Shown here one piece after another: positions 45,381 to 56,699 of a stretch of 64,000 nt of DNA. The first letter of the stretch is position 1. Each line of letters opens with the position of its first letter. Origin of the DNA: Agriotes lineatus (Eukaryota > Arthropoda > Insecta > Coleoptera > Elateridae). The stretch is from contig CALNHX010005134.1 of the NCBI GenBank assembly GCA_940337035.1, positions 49,107 to 113,106 on the forward strand. Direction: 5' to 3'. A model generated the notes under the pieces. The model was not told the origin of the DNA. It saw only the letters and a list, made by a program, of their open reading frames with translations, and made no database searches. Made by a program: the position numbers and the translations under genes.

Positions 45381-46125
45381 ATTTTATTTGTTCCTCACTT
45401 GTAAACATCAATTTATCAAGTAACTGTATTAATCAAGAAAGTTTATTTTAACAAGTTACTAACTTGTAAAACCTTTACAAGTTAACTGTCAGTTTTACAA
45501 GCGTGCTCATAGATAAATGATAGCGTGCAAAGCCAGAGTTGTCTTCCTTAGTATGTGTCATATTGACGAATTTAGTTGCTTGTCAGTTTTTGACATTTTG
45601 AATAAATGGTAAATTTCTAGTTATTTACAAGTGAGGAATAAAAAAAATATTCAACAACACACGCAAGGTAACAGGTTTTACTGGCTCAAGAAGGTGACTG
45701 GCTCGCCCTCTTACCAAGCTAGTAATGTTATAGTATTTAACATTACTAGCTTGGTAAGAGGGTTTTTACTGGCGAATAGAAGGATATGACTGGCTCGCCT
45801 TTGGCTCGCCAGTCACCTTCTTGAGCCAGTAAAACCTGTTACCTTGCGTTTGTTGTTAAATATTTTTTTTATTCCTCACTTGTAAATAACTAGAAATTTA
45901 CCATTTATTCAAAATGTTAAACTGACAAGCAACTAAATTCATCAATATGACACGTACTAAGGAAGACAACTCTGGCTTTGCAGCTATCATTTATCTATGA
46001 GCACGCTTGTAAAATTTTACTGGCTAGCCAGTAAAAAATTTATTGGCTAGCCAGTTAAGAAACATTTTCAAGGTGAATACAGTGACTTGATAAATTGATG
46101 TTTACAAGTGAGGAACAAATAAAAT
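45381..46125. mobile_element. Foldback element family A, complete copy
   Basis: The ends ATTTTATTTGTTCCTCACTT and their inverse frame 745 bp that are almost entirely one large inverted repeat (arms over 300 bp). The centre is a near-perfect hairpin, CTCTTACCAAGCTAGTAATG ... CATTACTAGCTTGGTAAGAG. Many ACTGGC/GCCAGT modules occur, including ACTGGCTAGCCAGT palindromes near 46020. It sits inside the pogo element. No protein is encoded. A half copy lies at 3142-3530. Confidence 0.88.
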
Positions 46126-46499
46126 ACTATACCTGGGGCAAGTGTAATCACCTAAACAACCTAACTATGCATTACATTTTCAAGAAGCAAGAAGATACAC
46201 TATATAGTACTCAAGTGTAATTGTTACATACATAAAACTATTTACCTCAATTTTTAAGACTCGGCAATATTTCTTACTTGCACCACTTGCACTCACCACC
46301 ATTTACGATTGACATAAATGTCATTGTTAAAGTCACAGTCTGTAAAGTAGCGGGCTTTTTCAGTTATTGTTGTGGCACACTCTAGGGGTACCCAAAATGT
46401 TTGGAAGCATACCATAAGCTACACGAAACTATTCTGTGTTAAATTTTTAAGGTGTGATTGCCCTTTCCACGATTTTGCACTTACCCCACTTGACCTTAA

Positions 46500-47185
46500 C
46501 GCAATTATTTTTATTAATCATGTGGAAATCCTCAGTGGGCACACTACGTGAACGAAATGTACAAACGCCACTCAATCAAAACCATCAAATGATATTGTAG
46601 TAGTTGCCGAATCACGAACATGTTGTTACAAGTTCGTACTCGTTGGAACGCTACATACTATATATCCAGCCAAAGATGAGCCCTTGCGTCATCGTTACAC
46701 GAAGTTGAAACAAAATCGTTTTCTCTATGCGTCACTCTCGTTATTTAGGAGTGCGACAAGGATAGCATTACATTAGCATGTCTCTGGGTGTTTGGAAATG
46801 GATTTTTCTGTAAAATACAGTGTTGCCGACTTTTAATTAGAAATCCCTAGATCAAATGAAGATATTATCAATAAAGAGTAAAATTAACTACATATATTAG
46901 CAAAGCTATTTGGAAAAAATTGAGTGCTATTAATACGCAAATTATACATAAATTAGGTCAATTTTCAGGATTATTTATAATCTTTCACCAATTTTTGAAA
47001 TAAAAACCGGAATTATAGGCAACATTGTATGTGTCCATAAACTATGATGAACATCTGATCTGTTCTTCACATTTTTTGAGGTTATTTGTCGTATAAACGC
47101 TTTTTGACAGTTTTGTACTAGTTCACTAATAATAAGCAGCAGTTCTTTCCAGGGTTAAGAAAAAGTGTAATTTTATGCATTAATA
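46500..47185. other. Unassigned sequence
   Basis: About 690 bp with no recognised gene, element end or strong repeat. Confidence 0.5.
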
Positions 47186-47189
47186 TGTC

Positions 47190-47645
47190 ACGCAAGACAA
47201 TACACTGCTCACAGTTTTGTTGCTGAATTTATTGAACTATTTCGAGAAGGAAAAAACGGTAGGCCTTTATCTTGTGTGTAGGTAGGCGATATGACAAGTT
47301 AACTTATTATTTATGATCTTTTGTACAATTGTTTGTCTATTGCGGCAAGCGGCGGAGACTTTAGGAATTAGCATGTCTACTGTTAAAAGGGCGAAGACTC
47401 GTAGAAGTAACCAACTAGTTTTATCTAGTCCTGGTACCTACAAAGTGATCCCGCAAGAAATCGAAAACTGCAGGCCTACCAGATTCTTCTAAACTGGTCA
47501 TCACTGAAACTATGTATGTATAAGATGCATAGAGAAGGTATGACGTATGATGTTTATTTAAATTATAAGCTTCAGGAGCAACAGAAGCAGTTTAAACATT
47601 GTTCTACATGACGTTGGATTTAAATTTCTTAAAGACGAGCACTTT
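47190..47645 (+). pseudogene. Tc1-like transposase N-terminal relic
   Basis: Scattered plus frames show AEFIELFREGKNGRP, then an HTH-like AAETLGISMSTVKRAKTRRS followed by QLVLSSPGTYKVIPQEIENC, and finally HDVGFKFLKDEH. The order (HTH, linker with SSPG, then GFKFLKD) resembles DDE_3-type transposases like the one at 1-1051. It is heavily decayed with no catalytic domain left. Confidence 0.5.
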
Positions 47646-47689
47646 CAGTGTACCACCACAACCAACATCCTAACAACCTGACTACCTAC

Positions 47690-48010
47690 GCTGCACACCA
47701 ACATCAAAGGATTTCTACAAATGAACTCAGTGTCTGAGAAACTAAGAAGGAAATTAATCAATTAAAACTTCGAAAAGCAGCTGGACCAGATAGCATACCA
47801 TCTGAGCTATTCAGTTTCTACCCTTCTAGCACAGCACATTTACTGCATCAACGTAAACAGACTATTTCGAACACCAGAAGAATATCGACAGAGTGGAAGG
47901 ACGGTCTCATTATCAGACTGCTAAAGAAAGTTAATCTGGGTGAGGGTCGAAATTGACAAAAGACCACTCTTCTTAACCATCGAACCCACCCTTCGCAATG
48001 AGCAAGCAGA
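47690..48010 (+). pseudogene. LINE reverse transcriptase fragment
   Basis: Readable phrases are KLRKAAGPDSIPSELFSFYP, then TEWKDGLIIRLLKKVNLGEG and TLLNHRTHP-like text in other frames. These are the first RT blocks of a non-LTR element. Frameshifts and stops are frequent. Only about 100 codons remain. Confidence 0.6.
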
Positions 48011-48238
48011 TTTCAGCCCCCATGGCTTAGTATGGTTATATCAATACATCTTAACAGCTCATCGAATACTTCCTTTTCTGTTGGGTTCCATCCCTGTGCG
48101 TTCCAGCAACCAATACTCATGTACTGTTTTCGCAACTTCCATCTACTTAAACAATTTCTATCCCTGTTCCTACGTATTATTAATGTGATTTTAATGTAAT
48201 AATAATAATAAAGTAAAATTTAATAAATATCATTGAAA

Positions 48239-48371
48239 TAGTATATTATGTATCAAGTTTTATAAACGTCATTTTAGTCACGAGTTTTATTAATCACGAG
48301 CGAAGCTCAGCGGAGCGAGTGTTTAATAAAATGAGTGACTAATAAGTTTATAAAACGAGTTGCATACTATA
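48239..48371. repeat. Foldback palindrome, 133 bp
   Basis: The arms begin ATAGTATATTATGTATCAAG and end, inverted, ACGAGTTGCATACTAT, with GAGCGAAGCTCAGCGGAGCG at the centre. It is probably a small MITE. Confidence 0.75.
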
Positions 48372-48379
48372 CTTTTTCT

Positions 48380-48945
48380 ACGACCACAAATTTAGAGAAT
48401 ATAACATCATATTATTTCATGAAAATTTTGACATTTATTATATTAGGTTAAATTATGCTTGACAAACGTCAAAGTGACGGTTGAAAACTAACTTGATCTT
48501 AGTTTTGGCTGTGGCTATTAAAGCAAATACTATTTGAAGCTAACTTCACCCCATGACTAAAACACCGTTGCCAACTTCAGCTCATGACTAAGAGGATCTT
48601 TAGTCATAGGTTATGAAGGCATGATTAAAAGGTCACTTAGCGACGTGTATGTTAGTATGTTAAATGGCATTTTAGTTACAGGAGTAGAAAAAATATTTTT
48701 TGCTTAATTTCAATTAAAATCTAAAAGAAAGCTAGAATCATATACCTAACCCCAGAAAATCATCTTGCATGTCAGCTCTGCAAACGTCAGTTAATTGTCA
48801 AAATATGAATGCTGATTTGACTAGACATTTTTTAATCTTATAGGTACCACACAGACAGCATTGATGACCAGGGCTCTTTCGTCAGATGCATGGTATAAGT
48901 ATCGCCGTAGTCGGAATGAGGCTTCTCCATCAGGCAACGTTTCTT
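48380..48945. other. Unassigned sequence
   Basis: No gene was seen. The phrase TCATGACTAA/CCATGACTAAA recurs near 48550 and 48585. Confidence 0.45.
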
Positions 48946-49470
48946 GATGGGGTGTGCACTCGAAGATATAGTTTAAAAAATATATACACTATCTGGAATG
49001 ACATTGGGAATTTAAATCTGAAGGATTCCATTCTTTTTGCAATGGCAGAAAAAATATTTTCCGACTTTTTTTTATTACTAAAAATTTGTGAATTTTATGC
49101 CTACATCGCATTTGCAAGCTTAGTTTTGAATATTTCTCAATGATTTTTAAACCATTGGAAAGATTATTCTTTCTGGATTCAGAGAATGTCAAATTAAGCA
49201 CGAAATTATTTTTAGCAAATGATGCAGAAATTGTTTAAATAAAGCGCAACGGGAATGGGCGGTATACATTTCGGCATCGAGATATTTTGAAAACGATTGC
49301 GCTTAAAAGCATACTTCCAGCGTATGGAATGTATAGAAAAGGATGAAATTTTTTTTAATGGTTTATTGTTGTATAAAATACGATTTATTTTTGAACATCG
49401 TTCCGCTGTATTCCGCTGCGTGTTTTGAATTAGCCCAGCACAATAGATATCTACATCAAAAAGAACAATG

Positions 49471-49512
49471 TAATCTTTAAATTTCTGTTTTTTAGTGATT
49501 ACAAATGACATT
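49471..49512. repeat. 42-bp direct repeat, left copy
   Basis: It starts TAATCTTTAAATTTC and ends TGATTACAAATGACATT. The copy at 50009-50050 has the same length with a handful of differences in the middle. The pair flanks the LINE fragment. Confidence 0.8.
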
Positions 49513-49584
49513 AATTACGTGTTAATAATAAATACTATAGATAGAAAGTAAAAAAGTGAGAAAAAACAATTATTCCAAAACAAA

Positions 49585-49986
49585 GGTAGCAATAAGAATA
49601 AATATGTAATGGCGGCTTTGACATATGGTTTACAGACGTGGTCATTAATTAAACGGGCACAAAAGCGGCTATTAGTGACGCAGAATAAAATGCTGAGGTG
49701 CATTCTAAAGTTAAAATTAAGTGATCGTGTAAAAGTCGAAGAAATAAAGAGACGTGAAGGATGTCGGGATGTGCTAAAGTGGTGTAAAAAGTTCAAATGG
49801 AACTCGGCCGGTAATATTGCCAGGATTCATTCAGGATCATTAGCGAGAAGAAAAAGAGGAAGACCTAAAACCATATGGGAGGACAATATCAAGAAAATTC
49901 CAGGAATACAATGGATGAAGACAGTACAAGACAGACCGAGATGGACAAAAATGGGGAAAGCCTTTGCTCGAACGCAGGACGATTAA
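49585..49986 (+). pseudogene. RTE-like LINE ORF, C-terminal fragment
   Basis: The intact 125-codon frame reads MAALTYGLQTWSLIKRAQKR, LLVTQNKMLRCILKLKLSDR, then KWNSAGNIARIHSGSLARRK and RGRPKTIWEDNIKKIPGIQW. This is the end of a non-LTR element protein (thumb and C-terminal region with the H/W-A-GH-xAR motif and the RGRPKTIW signature). A TAT-TAT-TAT tail follows, as is usual for RTE-type elements. It is a 5'-truncated insertion. Confidence 0.8.
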
Positions 49987-50008
49987 AGGCTATTATTATT
50001 ATTTATAA

Positions 50009-50050
50009 TAATCTTTAAATTTCAGATTTTTTGTGATTACAAATGACATT
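50009..50050. repeat. 42-bp direct repeat, right copy
   Basis: This is the second copy of the repeat flanking the LINE fragment, consistent with an unusually long target-site duplication. Confidence 0.8.
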
Positions 50051-50566
50051 CACGTATAACCAATCAGCGTAATATAATTATGAGTAGATGTAATACATAC
50101 AAATGATTCGCAAGCACAGTATTCGTATCGCGGTGCAAATCAGTGATCGGCAAAGCGCGTTGTCCGAATCCAGGCAGAATAAGCTTTCCACAGATTTAAA
50201 AATCATTGAGAAATATTCAAAAATAAGCTTGCAGATGAGATGTACGCATAAAATACGCAATACATTTTTAGTAATAAAAAATGCCGGAAAACATTTTTTC
50301 TGCTTTTTGCAATCGCAAAGTCATGCCAGATAGTGTGCATTTTCCTTAAACTATATCTTCGAGTGCACACCCTATGATCGGATTTTTCGATCCCTGATTC
50401 CTGACTACCGAGCAAAGGTGAGCAAAATGATGGAGGCGCGTTTACTTTGACTCGTGCAAAATTTACCGCCAATCGCCGAAACCCGAGCCACACCAACGCC
50501 CCGCGAGCCACCGTCTTCCCACGGCGCGAGGCTCGCGAAAATCAAATAGAAGGGAGACGTACCTTA

Positions 50567-50574
50567 TCTTAAAA
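50567..50574. repeat. P-element target duplication, left (TCTTAAAA)
   Basis: The 8-bp sequence matches 56491-56498 (TCTTAAAG) in 7 of 8 positions; 8 bp is the P-element duplication length. Confidence 0.8.
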
Positions 50575-51198
50575 CATGGAGGTAGTAGGTAGGGAGAAGA
50601 CAGTAGCCATGGAGCTTAGTATGAAATGTGGTACCACTAGGCGTGGCTTATTGGTAGATCAATATGGCCGACGGGCCAGGCGCTGATTAAAATATGTTGG
50701 GGCCCAATAATGGAGTGTTATACTTTCAAATGGAAACTGAAACTACAGTAAAAAATAATTGACCCGTATTTTTTTTATTCAGTCGAAGATCGTATCGTTT
50801 GGGTGCAATAAATTAAATGAAATTGCCCCATTCTGACGTAATTTACACAGGCAGCATAGGCGTGGTGTACCTGTATAAACTATTATACAGGTAGGGTGAA
50901 GTAAGCTATGTTGGAGATAATTTTAGAAACATGATTATTAAAATTAGAAGTTATCTTAAATTAACCACCAAAATGGTATAGGCGTGTAGTCTGATGTTAT
51001 GTGAACACGTTACAAGTAAAATTATACACGATAGTACAATGATGAAAGTTTTATTGACATTCTACTATTTTCGATCAACACTATGTAATTTGGTGACAAT
51101 AGCAATTTAATTTAATAGGGGGAAAAAGCCCTTTATCTATTAAAGTGAACATGCATTCGTAATTTATACATATTCTAAGCATCTTTAATACATATTAA

Positions 51199-52945
51199 TC
51201 GGAATCCGACTCATTTTGGTGACATATATCGCACATAAAAATGTCATCTTCCTCAACGTTAGTATTTTGACAGTCAACGTGGTAAGTGAATCTGCAAAAG
51301 GAACATTGTATCCATTTAGCTCCTGTTTTCTTCTTTACATCTTGAGAATATGTCTTATGACAAACTGTACACGTCCAATCATCATCTTGTTCCAGTAACT
51401 TCGACGTCGATGCTTGTAGACTTGTTGAGGGAGAACCTACCGGAGGCGTTAAACATTTTGCCGATGATTCCCTTTTTTTTCTATTAGTCGCTGGTTTCCG
51501 GACAGCATGAGGAAGTATAATAGGTGAATGAAATTTGGCTGCTTCGATGAATAATAAAGTTGTGGGGGATATCTATCTCCCACAACTTTATTAAGCATGA
51601 GAAAGCTTTAAAATGGCAGAAAGAGAAGGTAAGGAAGGTGGTGTGGAGACGGGGGTGGTAGTTCTATCTTCTGGTTCTTCGTCTTGTTGGTCTGCTTCTA
51701 GGGGACGCTCTGTCAGTTGTGATGGTCGTAAGGCTCCTCTGGTATAGCATTCGAGTTGAATGGACAAATACCTGCTTTTTTGAAAGAATTTTTGATGGTA
51801 TTTATGGAAAAAGTTGAAACAAATGCTTCATTGAATAATGTATGGAAGCTGTAACGGTTTGGTTTGTCATTTGGATTTTCCTCCATGTGTTCATTCAATA
51901 CCTTGGACCAATTTGATTTGAGCGGACGATACACTCCTACGTCAAGGGGCTGTAATAGGTGGCTTGTATGTGCCGGAAAGGTAAACAAATAAATACCATT
52001 TTCCCTGGCCATTGTGAGTACTGTTGGACTTAAATGGGAGGCGTGCGAATCCATCAGGAGTATTACAGGCCTAGGATTCTGTGGAATGGAATCTATAAAA
52101 TGTTGAAATAATTCTGAATGTATCCACCCTTTCTTGGATAATCTACCAATGAATTTGGAAGGCTAACTTCTTTTAAGTGATCATTCCATCTTTCTCCTTT
52201 AAAGATAATTAGTGGAGGTATCCAACTACCATTGGCACAAACACAGCCCATAACCGTATCAGTCTCTCCTCTTTCTGCGTATGTCCGCTTGTAAACAAAT
52301 CGTTTCCCAATTTGAGCAATTATTCTATTCGGTTTTACAACATAAGTGAGGCCAGCCTCATCGCAGTTCCAGAGGGATGAAGGCAAGTCATCAGGTAAAA
52401 TGTTTAACTGGTTTATAAGGTCTTCGAGCTTAGAATAAAAATCTTGAATCATAGTTGGATTTGCCATAGAAGAACGATATGCTGAGAGGTTCTGAGGGAT
52501 ACGTAGTGATAATCCATAACGGTCTTTGAATGAAGCCCACCACATTTTACTGGCCATACCATTTTGTGATAAGTAATGTTCTCTGTTAGCAGATTGAGCT
52601 AATTGATATGAAAGTTTCCTGATTTGTACCACAGTTAAACCAAAACCTAACTCTTGCATGTCATTAACATAACGCAGAAGTTGCTGCTCTAGTTCAACAG
52701 TAAGTGCAAATGGTTTGCCTAACTTAGGAAACTTTGGTTGATCATTATTTTCTTCATTATTCTTCAGGAATCTTTTCAGAGATGACCATGGAACATTTTT
52801 TGTTTTCGCAGCAGAGTAAATGGTGACGTTCTCTTGCGTTACCAATCTTGTAGCTTCCGCTAAGTTGCGATTAGAATATTGTTTATACGATTTATCAGAT
52901 ACATTGTCATTGTTTGTAAACAATTTTCCTTTTCCTAAGAGGCAT
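51199..52945 (-). pseudogene. Pogo/Tigger-like transposase with C-terminal PHD-like finger, nearly intact
   Basis: The start is ATG 52945 after an acceptor-like TTTTTTTGCAG (MPLRKRKIVY, then a slip). Then come NRNLAEATRLVTQENVTIYS and PWSSLKRFLKNN (psq HTH), and LTVVQIRKLSYQLAQSANRE to WWASFKDRYGLSLRIPQNLS (CENPB domain). The DDE_1 domain has LWNCDEAGLTYVVKPNRIIA (first D), PPLIIFKGERWNDHL, VILLMDSHASHLSPTVLTMA (second D) and TFPAHTSHLLQPLDVGVYRP. The tail at 51199-51600 encodes a zinc finger: DDDWTCTVCHKTYSQD, KWIQCSFCRFTYHVDCQN and MCDICHQNESDSD. Lesions: slips near 52920 and 52090, and a hairpin inserted at 51549. Confidence 0.92.
51549..51588. repeat. Hairpin in the pogo transposase tail
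   Basis: AATAAAGTTGTGGGGGAT pairs with ATCTCCCACAACTTTATT (one mismatch) around a 4-base loop. It falls between the DDE part and the finger-coding part of the gene and probably disrupts the frame. Confidence 0.75.
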
Positions 52946-53644
52946 GACTGCAAAAAAAGAAATCGGTAAGCTAATTTGGTGGTATTGTTATTATGGATTT
53001 TTGAATAAATCATATGATTACCCAACATAAATACTATACGTAAATGCCGGTAGTTACACGAATATATCAAGAATAGCTTTAAAATCAATTTCTTAATTTC
53101 ATGTTTTTCGAAGTCATGAAATTTGAGGTTAAAATGCTAAGACATTGTGCGGAGGACTTAAGCTGTCGTTTTCTTAAAAATTGTCAAATCAAAAAACTGA
53201 AACTACCTGCAGTTAAAGCGATCATTAATCTATAAGTTTGATATCACATACCTTATAAAACAATAATTTGCCGGCTTCAGTGTCACAATTTGTCGCACTG
53301 GTTCTTACGCACTCCAAATATCAACAATAATGCACCACATGGTGAATAAGTTTGCTCTGGCTCGGCTGATGGCCTTTAATATAGGCAACCAACATATCAC
53401 TCGAAACGTTATGAAATGCTGCTTCCAGTGCCATTCACTAAAACCTTTAAATCGGTAAGCTAAGCTGGTGGTAAATTTTGAAAAAGTTATCACCAAATTA
53501 CCTGTATCACCAACATAGCTTACTTCACCCTACACTACATAGGCGGTGACATCAGAATGGGGCAATTTTTGCGATTTTTGACAATTATTTTTCATTGTAG
53601 TTTCAGTTTCCAAAAAAAAATTTGTTTTAAGTATAATACTCCAT

Positions 53645-54055
53645 CGGAGTAACTTCTCTTACAAAAGTTTATCAAGTTGGTATTTGGGTCTTTGCCTCTT
53701 GAACAATATTATTCAATAAACAAAGGCCTCAGGCAACATTCAGTTATTTTGGGTGTATCAAAAACCAACAATGGTAGTAGACATTTTATTGCCCTTTAAA
53801 CAGTACAAGCTTATTTCTATTTACTTTGCCTTACACTAATGGTTGTATTATTTTTTATTTTAGTTAGATAACACATCCTTAAATTAAAATATTTTATTAC
53901 AATGGACTTAATCAATAACATTCTATGGTTACTTATGAAGGACTGCTCGAAGCCACGCCCAATCAATGAGGGGGAACATTCCCAGCTATGCAATCTCGAA
54001 GTACTAAGCAACAAAACTTTTCGACTGAGAATACTTCTCGGCCTATAATGACTTT
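53645..54055. other. P-element 3' non-coding region
   Basis: About 400 bp between the end of the nested element and the P transposase C-terminus. No other gene was recognised. Confidence 0.45.
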
Positions 54056-54059
54056 TTGC

Positions 54060-56000
54060 TTAATGTTAGAGTCACACTTGACGCAAATTTTCAATACGTC
54101 TTCGGAATGGTATTGGAGACCCCCTTATTTTTCCTATTTATAAAAGAAAAACAGAAAAGATCTTTGGAATGAGAGATGATCGAGTCCAAACATACTTCAC
54201 AAATGATTTTCTTTTGTAAATAATGGACAACATACCCACCAATATATGCAATAATATGCCTGGAAAATTCTGATACGTTGAAAAAGTTGTGGTCATTGAG
54301 AGCTGGGGGCTCTAATGAATCGTCCTCGGCCTCGTCATTGGCTGCATCCAATATCCTGTTTTCTCTTGAATTGATATTAATGGACTGGATGGGACACTTC
54401 AGAATTTCTAATTCTTCAAGAGGAATACAATTTCCCCGAACTTTCTTTGACTTCCACGTGTACAAGTAATTTTTTGTATGCAGATTGGAACTGCCTTGCG
54501 TTGGATTATTATTGAATCCACCTTGTGAACGAATTGACCCGAAGTCGTCTTGCGAAAATTTGTATATTATTAGAAATTTTAATTTCTCGCTCATTACTAG
54601 ATCATTGAACAATTTTCTAATGCCGTATATGCACATTTTAAAGCCTAGAAATCCAGTGCCTCTATTGCTATCGAGCAATAGCGGTCCATTCGGGTTAGTC
54701 TTCAATTTACCCAAATAAGTATGTGCCTCATTTAGAAATCCATCAATAGCAAAATAATTTCCAAGTGACAAGGCTTTCTTGAATTTATGCTGTTATAAAT
54801 TGCACGGGTTACAAACATCAAACAGGTTATTCACAATCCTTATAAATCGTATTGTTGGACCAGCAGATTGAAATTCTGCGATCTGTAAATCATTTTTGCA
54901 AAATTCCAGGGCTTTGGCCACGCTTTCACTAAATGTTTGGCTTGCACGACGCACCTTTATTTTTTGCTTGAAAAAAATGTATGTGCTGTGACCTTAGCTT
55001 ATTAGCCAAATGGAAGTTCTCATTTTCCTGAAGACTGTGAAGGTGCTTGATGAATTTTCATTCGACGAAGTGACTTTCGTCATCGACGATTGCTTGTTTC
55101 TCGCCCAAAGTGTTTCGTAGCAACTTCACCATATGGCTCGGATCTAGAAGCACATCGTCATCAGTTGAAGGATGATTGAAGAATGACCTCAAGGAATGGT
55201 GTTTCAGATCACATCCTAAAAGCTTGGCCATGGTTATATTTGCTGGATGTCCATCGAACGTCAGACTGACAACAGTTATTCCCACTGCATGGCATTTTTC
55301 AAGACACTGGAGAACCAAACCTTTTTTCTGTTCACCAGTGATTCCACTAATTAGGAAATATCCTATTGGTATCTTCCAACTTTCATTGATCGCTACTAGC
55401 TGAAATACTAGCGCATCTTTCGCAACCACTTGCTCTTCTATGCCAGTTCCCATTTTGACATAACCAAAACATTTGTTTTGAGTGGGAACCTATTCTTCAT
55501 GCTGCCTAATCGACAGTTCATCGAAAATGAGGCCACATAGAATTTGTTTATTCGCAGTTTTCATCTTGAGAGCATTAAATGCCTCCATAGTAAATCCTGG
55601 TTCACCATTAATGCCTTGATACCAACGACTCAGCGTTCGAGGATGTGGTAAGCAAGTATCAAAACTTCGCCTCACATAATTGTAAGCCACAGGTGAGTAG
55701 AAGTGCAATGTCAGAGCGCAAGTCTTCAGCTCAGTCGAATAAGACTATGGTAACGGTTTACCTGGAAATGAATCAAATAAATAACAACAACTTGGAAACA
55801 AAACAGAAATGTATCTTTGCGTTTACGCAGCTGAATCATATCCATTGTTTCTAAATTTTCTTCTTGCAGAAGGTTCTTTTTCTTCAAATTAGTCAATATA
55901 TTCTTCAAAGATATGATTACCTTCTTTTGTCGGCAATACTTTCTTCTCAAAAGGATTAATTTTCTTTTCCTCTCATTACTAATTTAGATGGAGCGGTCCA
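54060..56000 (-). pseudogene. P-element (THAP9-like) transposase, broken
   Basis: Reading downward from 56000: a basic coiled-coil-like start (RRKYCRQKK, then a GT splice site), an intron, then a block HFYSPVAYNYVRRSFDTCLP with PHPRTLSRWYQGINGEPGFT and LCGLIFDELSIRQHEE (catalytic D in FDE). An in-frame TAG at 55489 follows, then FGYVKMGTGIEEQVVAKDAL, IPIGYFLISGITGEQKKGLV, VVSLTFDGHPANITMAKLLG (second D) and LLDPSHMVKLLRNTLGEK. The C-terminal part has FAIDGFLNEAHTYLGKLKTN and FSQDDFGSIRSQGGFNNNPT. The N-terminal THAP zinc finger was not found. The stop and a slip near 55055-54780 make it inactive. The catalytic region is unusually well kept. Confidence 0.92.
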
Positions 56001-56460
56001 ATTTCTTTTTAATTTTTAGTCTCCTCGGTGAGAACTCAGCTGTAGCCGTACACTGCGCTTTGAATCTTGACGTACTTTCTTCGCATGATGATTCAGTCTG
56101 CATTACAGAAATCTGCTTGTATTGACAGGCCTCACGATATTAATTCGGTTTTGGTTGTTCTCGGTGTTCTATAAAAATTTGAAGCCGGGTTGATCAATAA
56201 CTATCAATTATTATTGTATATTTACTTCGTTACTGTTCGGAAATCTAAAAAAAATATTAAATTTCACAAAATATTGAGTACGGATCTGGTTTCTAGCCTA
56301 TGAAAAAACCATTTTTCTTCATATCGACACCAGGTCGACTTCTGCAAGCTCGTAGCGCGCACGATACCATTCTACGATGAGACGCCCAGATAAAACAAAC
56401 ACTTTTTCACAAAAACAAACTCTGGAATAACTTTTATAACTGAAAACGCGCGGGAATTCG
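56000..56460. other. P-element 5' region, no THAP exon found
   Basis: Between the end of the recognisable transposase and the element end at 56490. An N-terminal THAP exon would be expected here, but no C2CH pattern was seen. Confidence 0.45.
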
Positions 56461-56490
56461 AATGTCTTCTCTCTACCTACTACCTCAATG

Positions 56491-56498
56491 TCTTAAAG
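56491..56498. repeat. P-element target duplication, right (TCTTAAAG)
   Basis: This is the partner of 50567-50574, one mismatch in eight. Confidence 0.8.
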
Positions 56499-56699
56499 TA
56501 GTCATGAGGTTGGTAACAGTAACCAGTGTTTCCATACGTCCACTGAAAGTGGCGGTAGAATCATTATTTAAAAAGCGGGAGATTTGAACTTAGAAGGGAG
56601 GGGGTCAACAATACAAATAAAAATCACAAAAAATTGTACTTATTTTTATATTGTAAAAAAAGTTGCTAACATTTTCTTCTACAATGACGATAATATTAA

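Larger units (their letters stand above)
43413..46496 (-). mobile_element. Pogo-type element with complete ends
   Basis: The left end AGGTCAAGTGAGGTAAGTGC and the right end, inverted, AGGTCAAGTGGGGTAAGTGC (19 of 20) are each flanked by TA. The 3084-bp unit includes a decayed transposase on the minus strand and a nested foldback element (45381-46125). Repeats of TTGCACTTACCC/TTGCACTTGTCCC occur near 45330-45372 and at the end. Confidence 0.88.
48950..50372. mobile_element. DNA element with about 240-bp inverted repeats, hosting a LINE fragment
   Basis: The ends are GGGTGTGCACTCGAAGATAT and the exact inverse. The arms (48950-49200 and about 50150-50372) share AATATTTCTCAATGATTTTT and the adjoining segments with about 80-85% identity by eye. 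No transposase remains. A LINE fragment (49513-50008) lies in the interior. Confidence 0.8.
50894..53530 (-). mobile_element. Pogo-type element with complete ends
   Basis: The left end GGGTGAAGTAAGCTATGTTG and its exact inverse on the right are both flanked by TA. The 2637-bp unit contains one transposase gene on the minus strand with an almost complete frame, so it is the best-preserved pogo copy here. Confidence 0.9.
50710..53644. mobile_element. Inverted-repeat element split by a pogo element
   Basis: The arms 50710-50893 and 53533-53644 share ATGGAGTnTTATACT, GGAAACTGAAACTACA and ATTGCCCCATTCTGA, inverted. Everything between them is the pogo element at 50894-53530, so the original unit was only about 300 bp and nearly all arm. 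Confidence 0.75.
50575..56490 (-). mobile_element. P element, 5.9 kb including nested elements
   Basis: It starts CATGGAGGTAGTAGGTAGGG and ends with the inverse CTCTCTACCTACTACCTCAATG-type end (about 27-bp inverted repeat, two mismatches), giving the CA...TG ends and 8-bp duplication typical of P elements. The transposase is on the minus strand at about 54060-56000. A second inverted-repeat element (50710-53644) was inserted in its 3' part, and a pogo element inside that. Confidence 0.88.
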
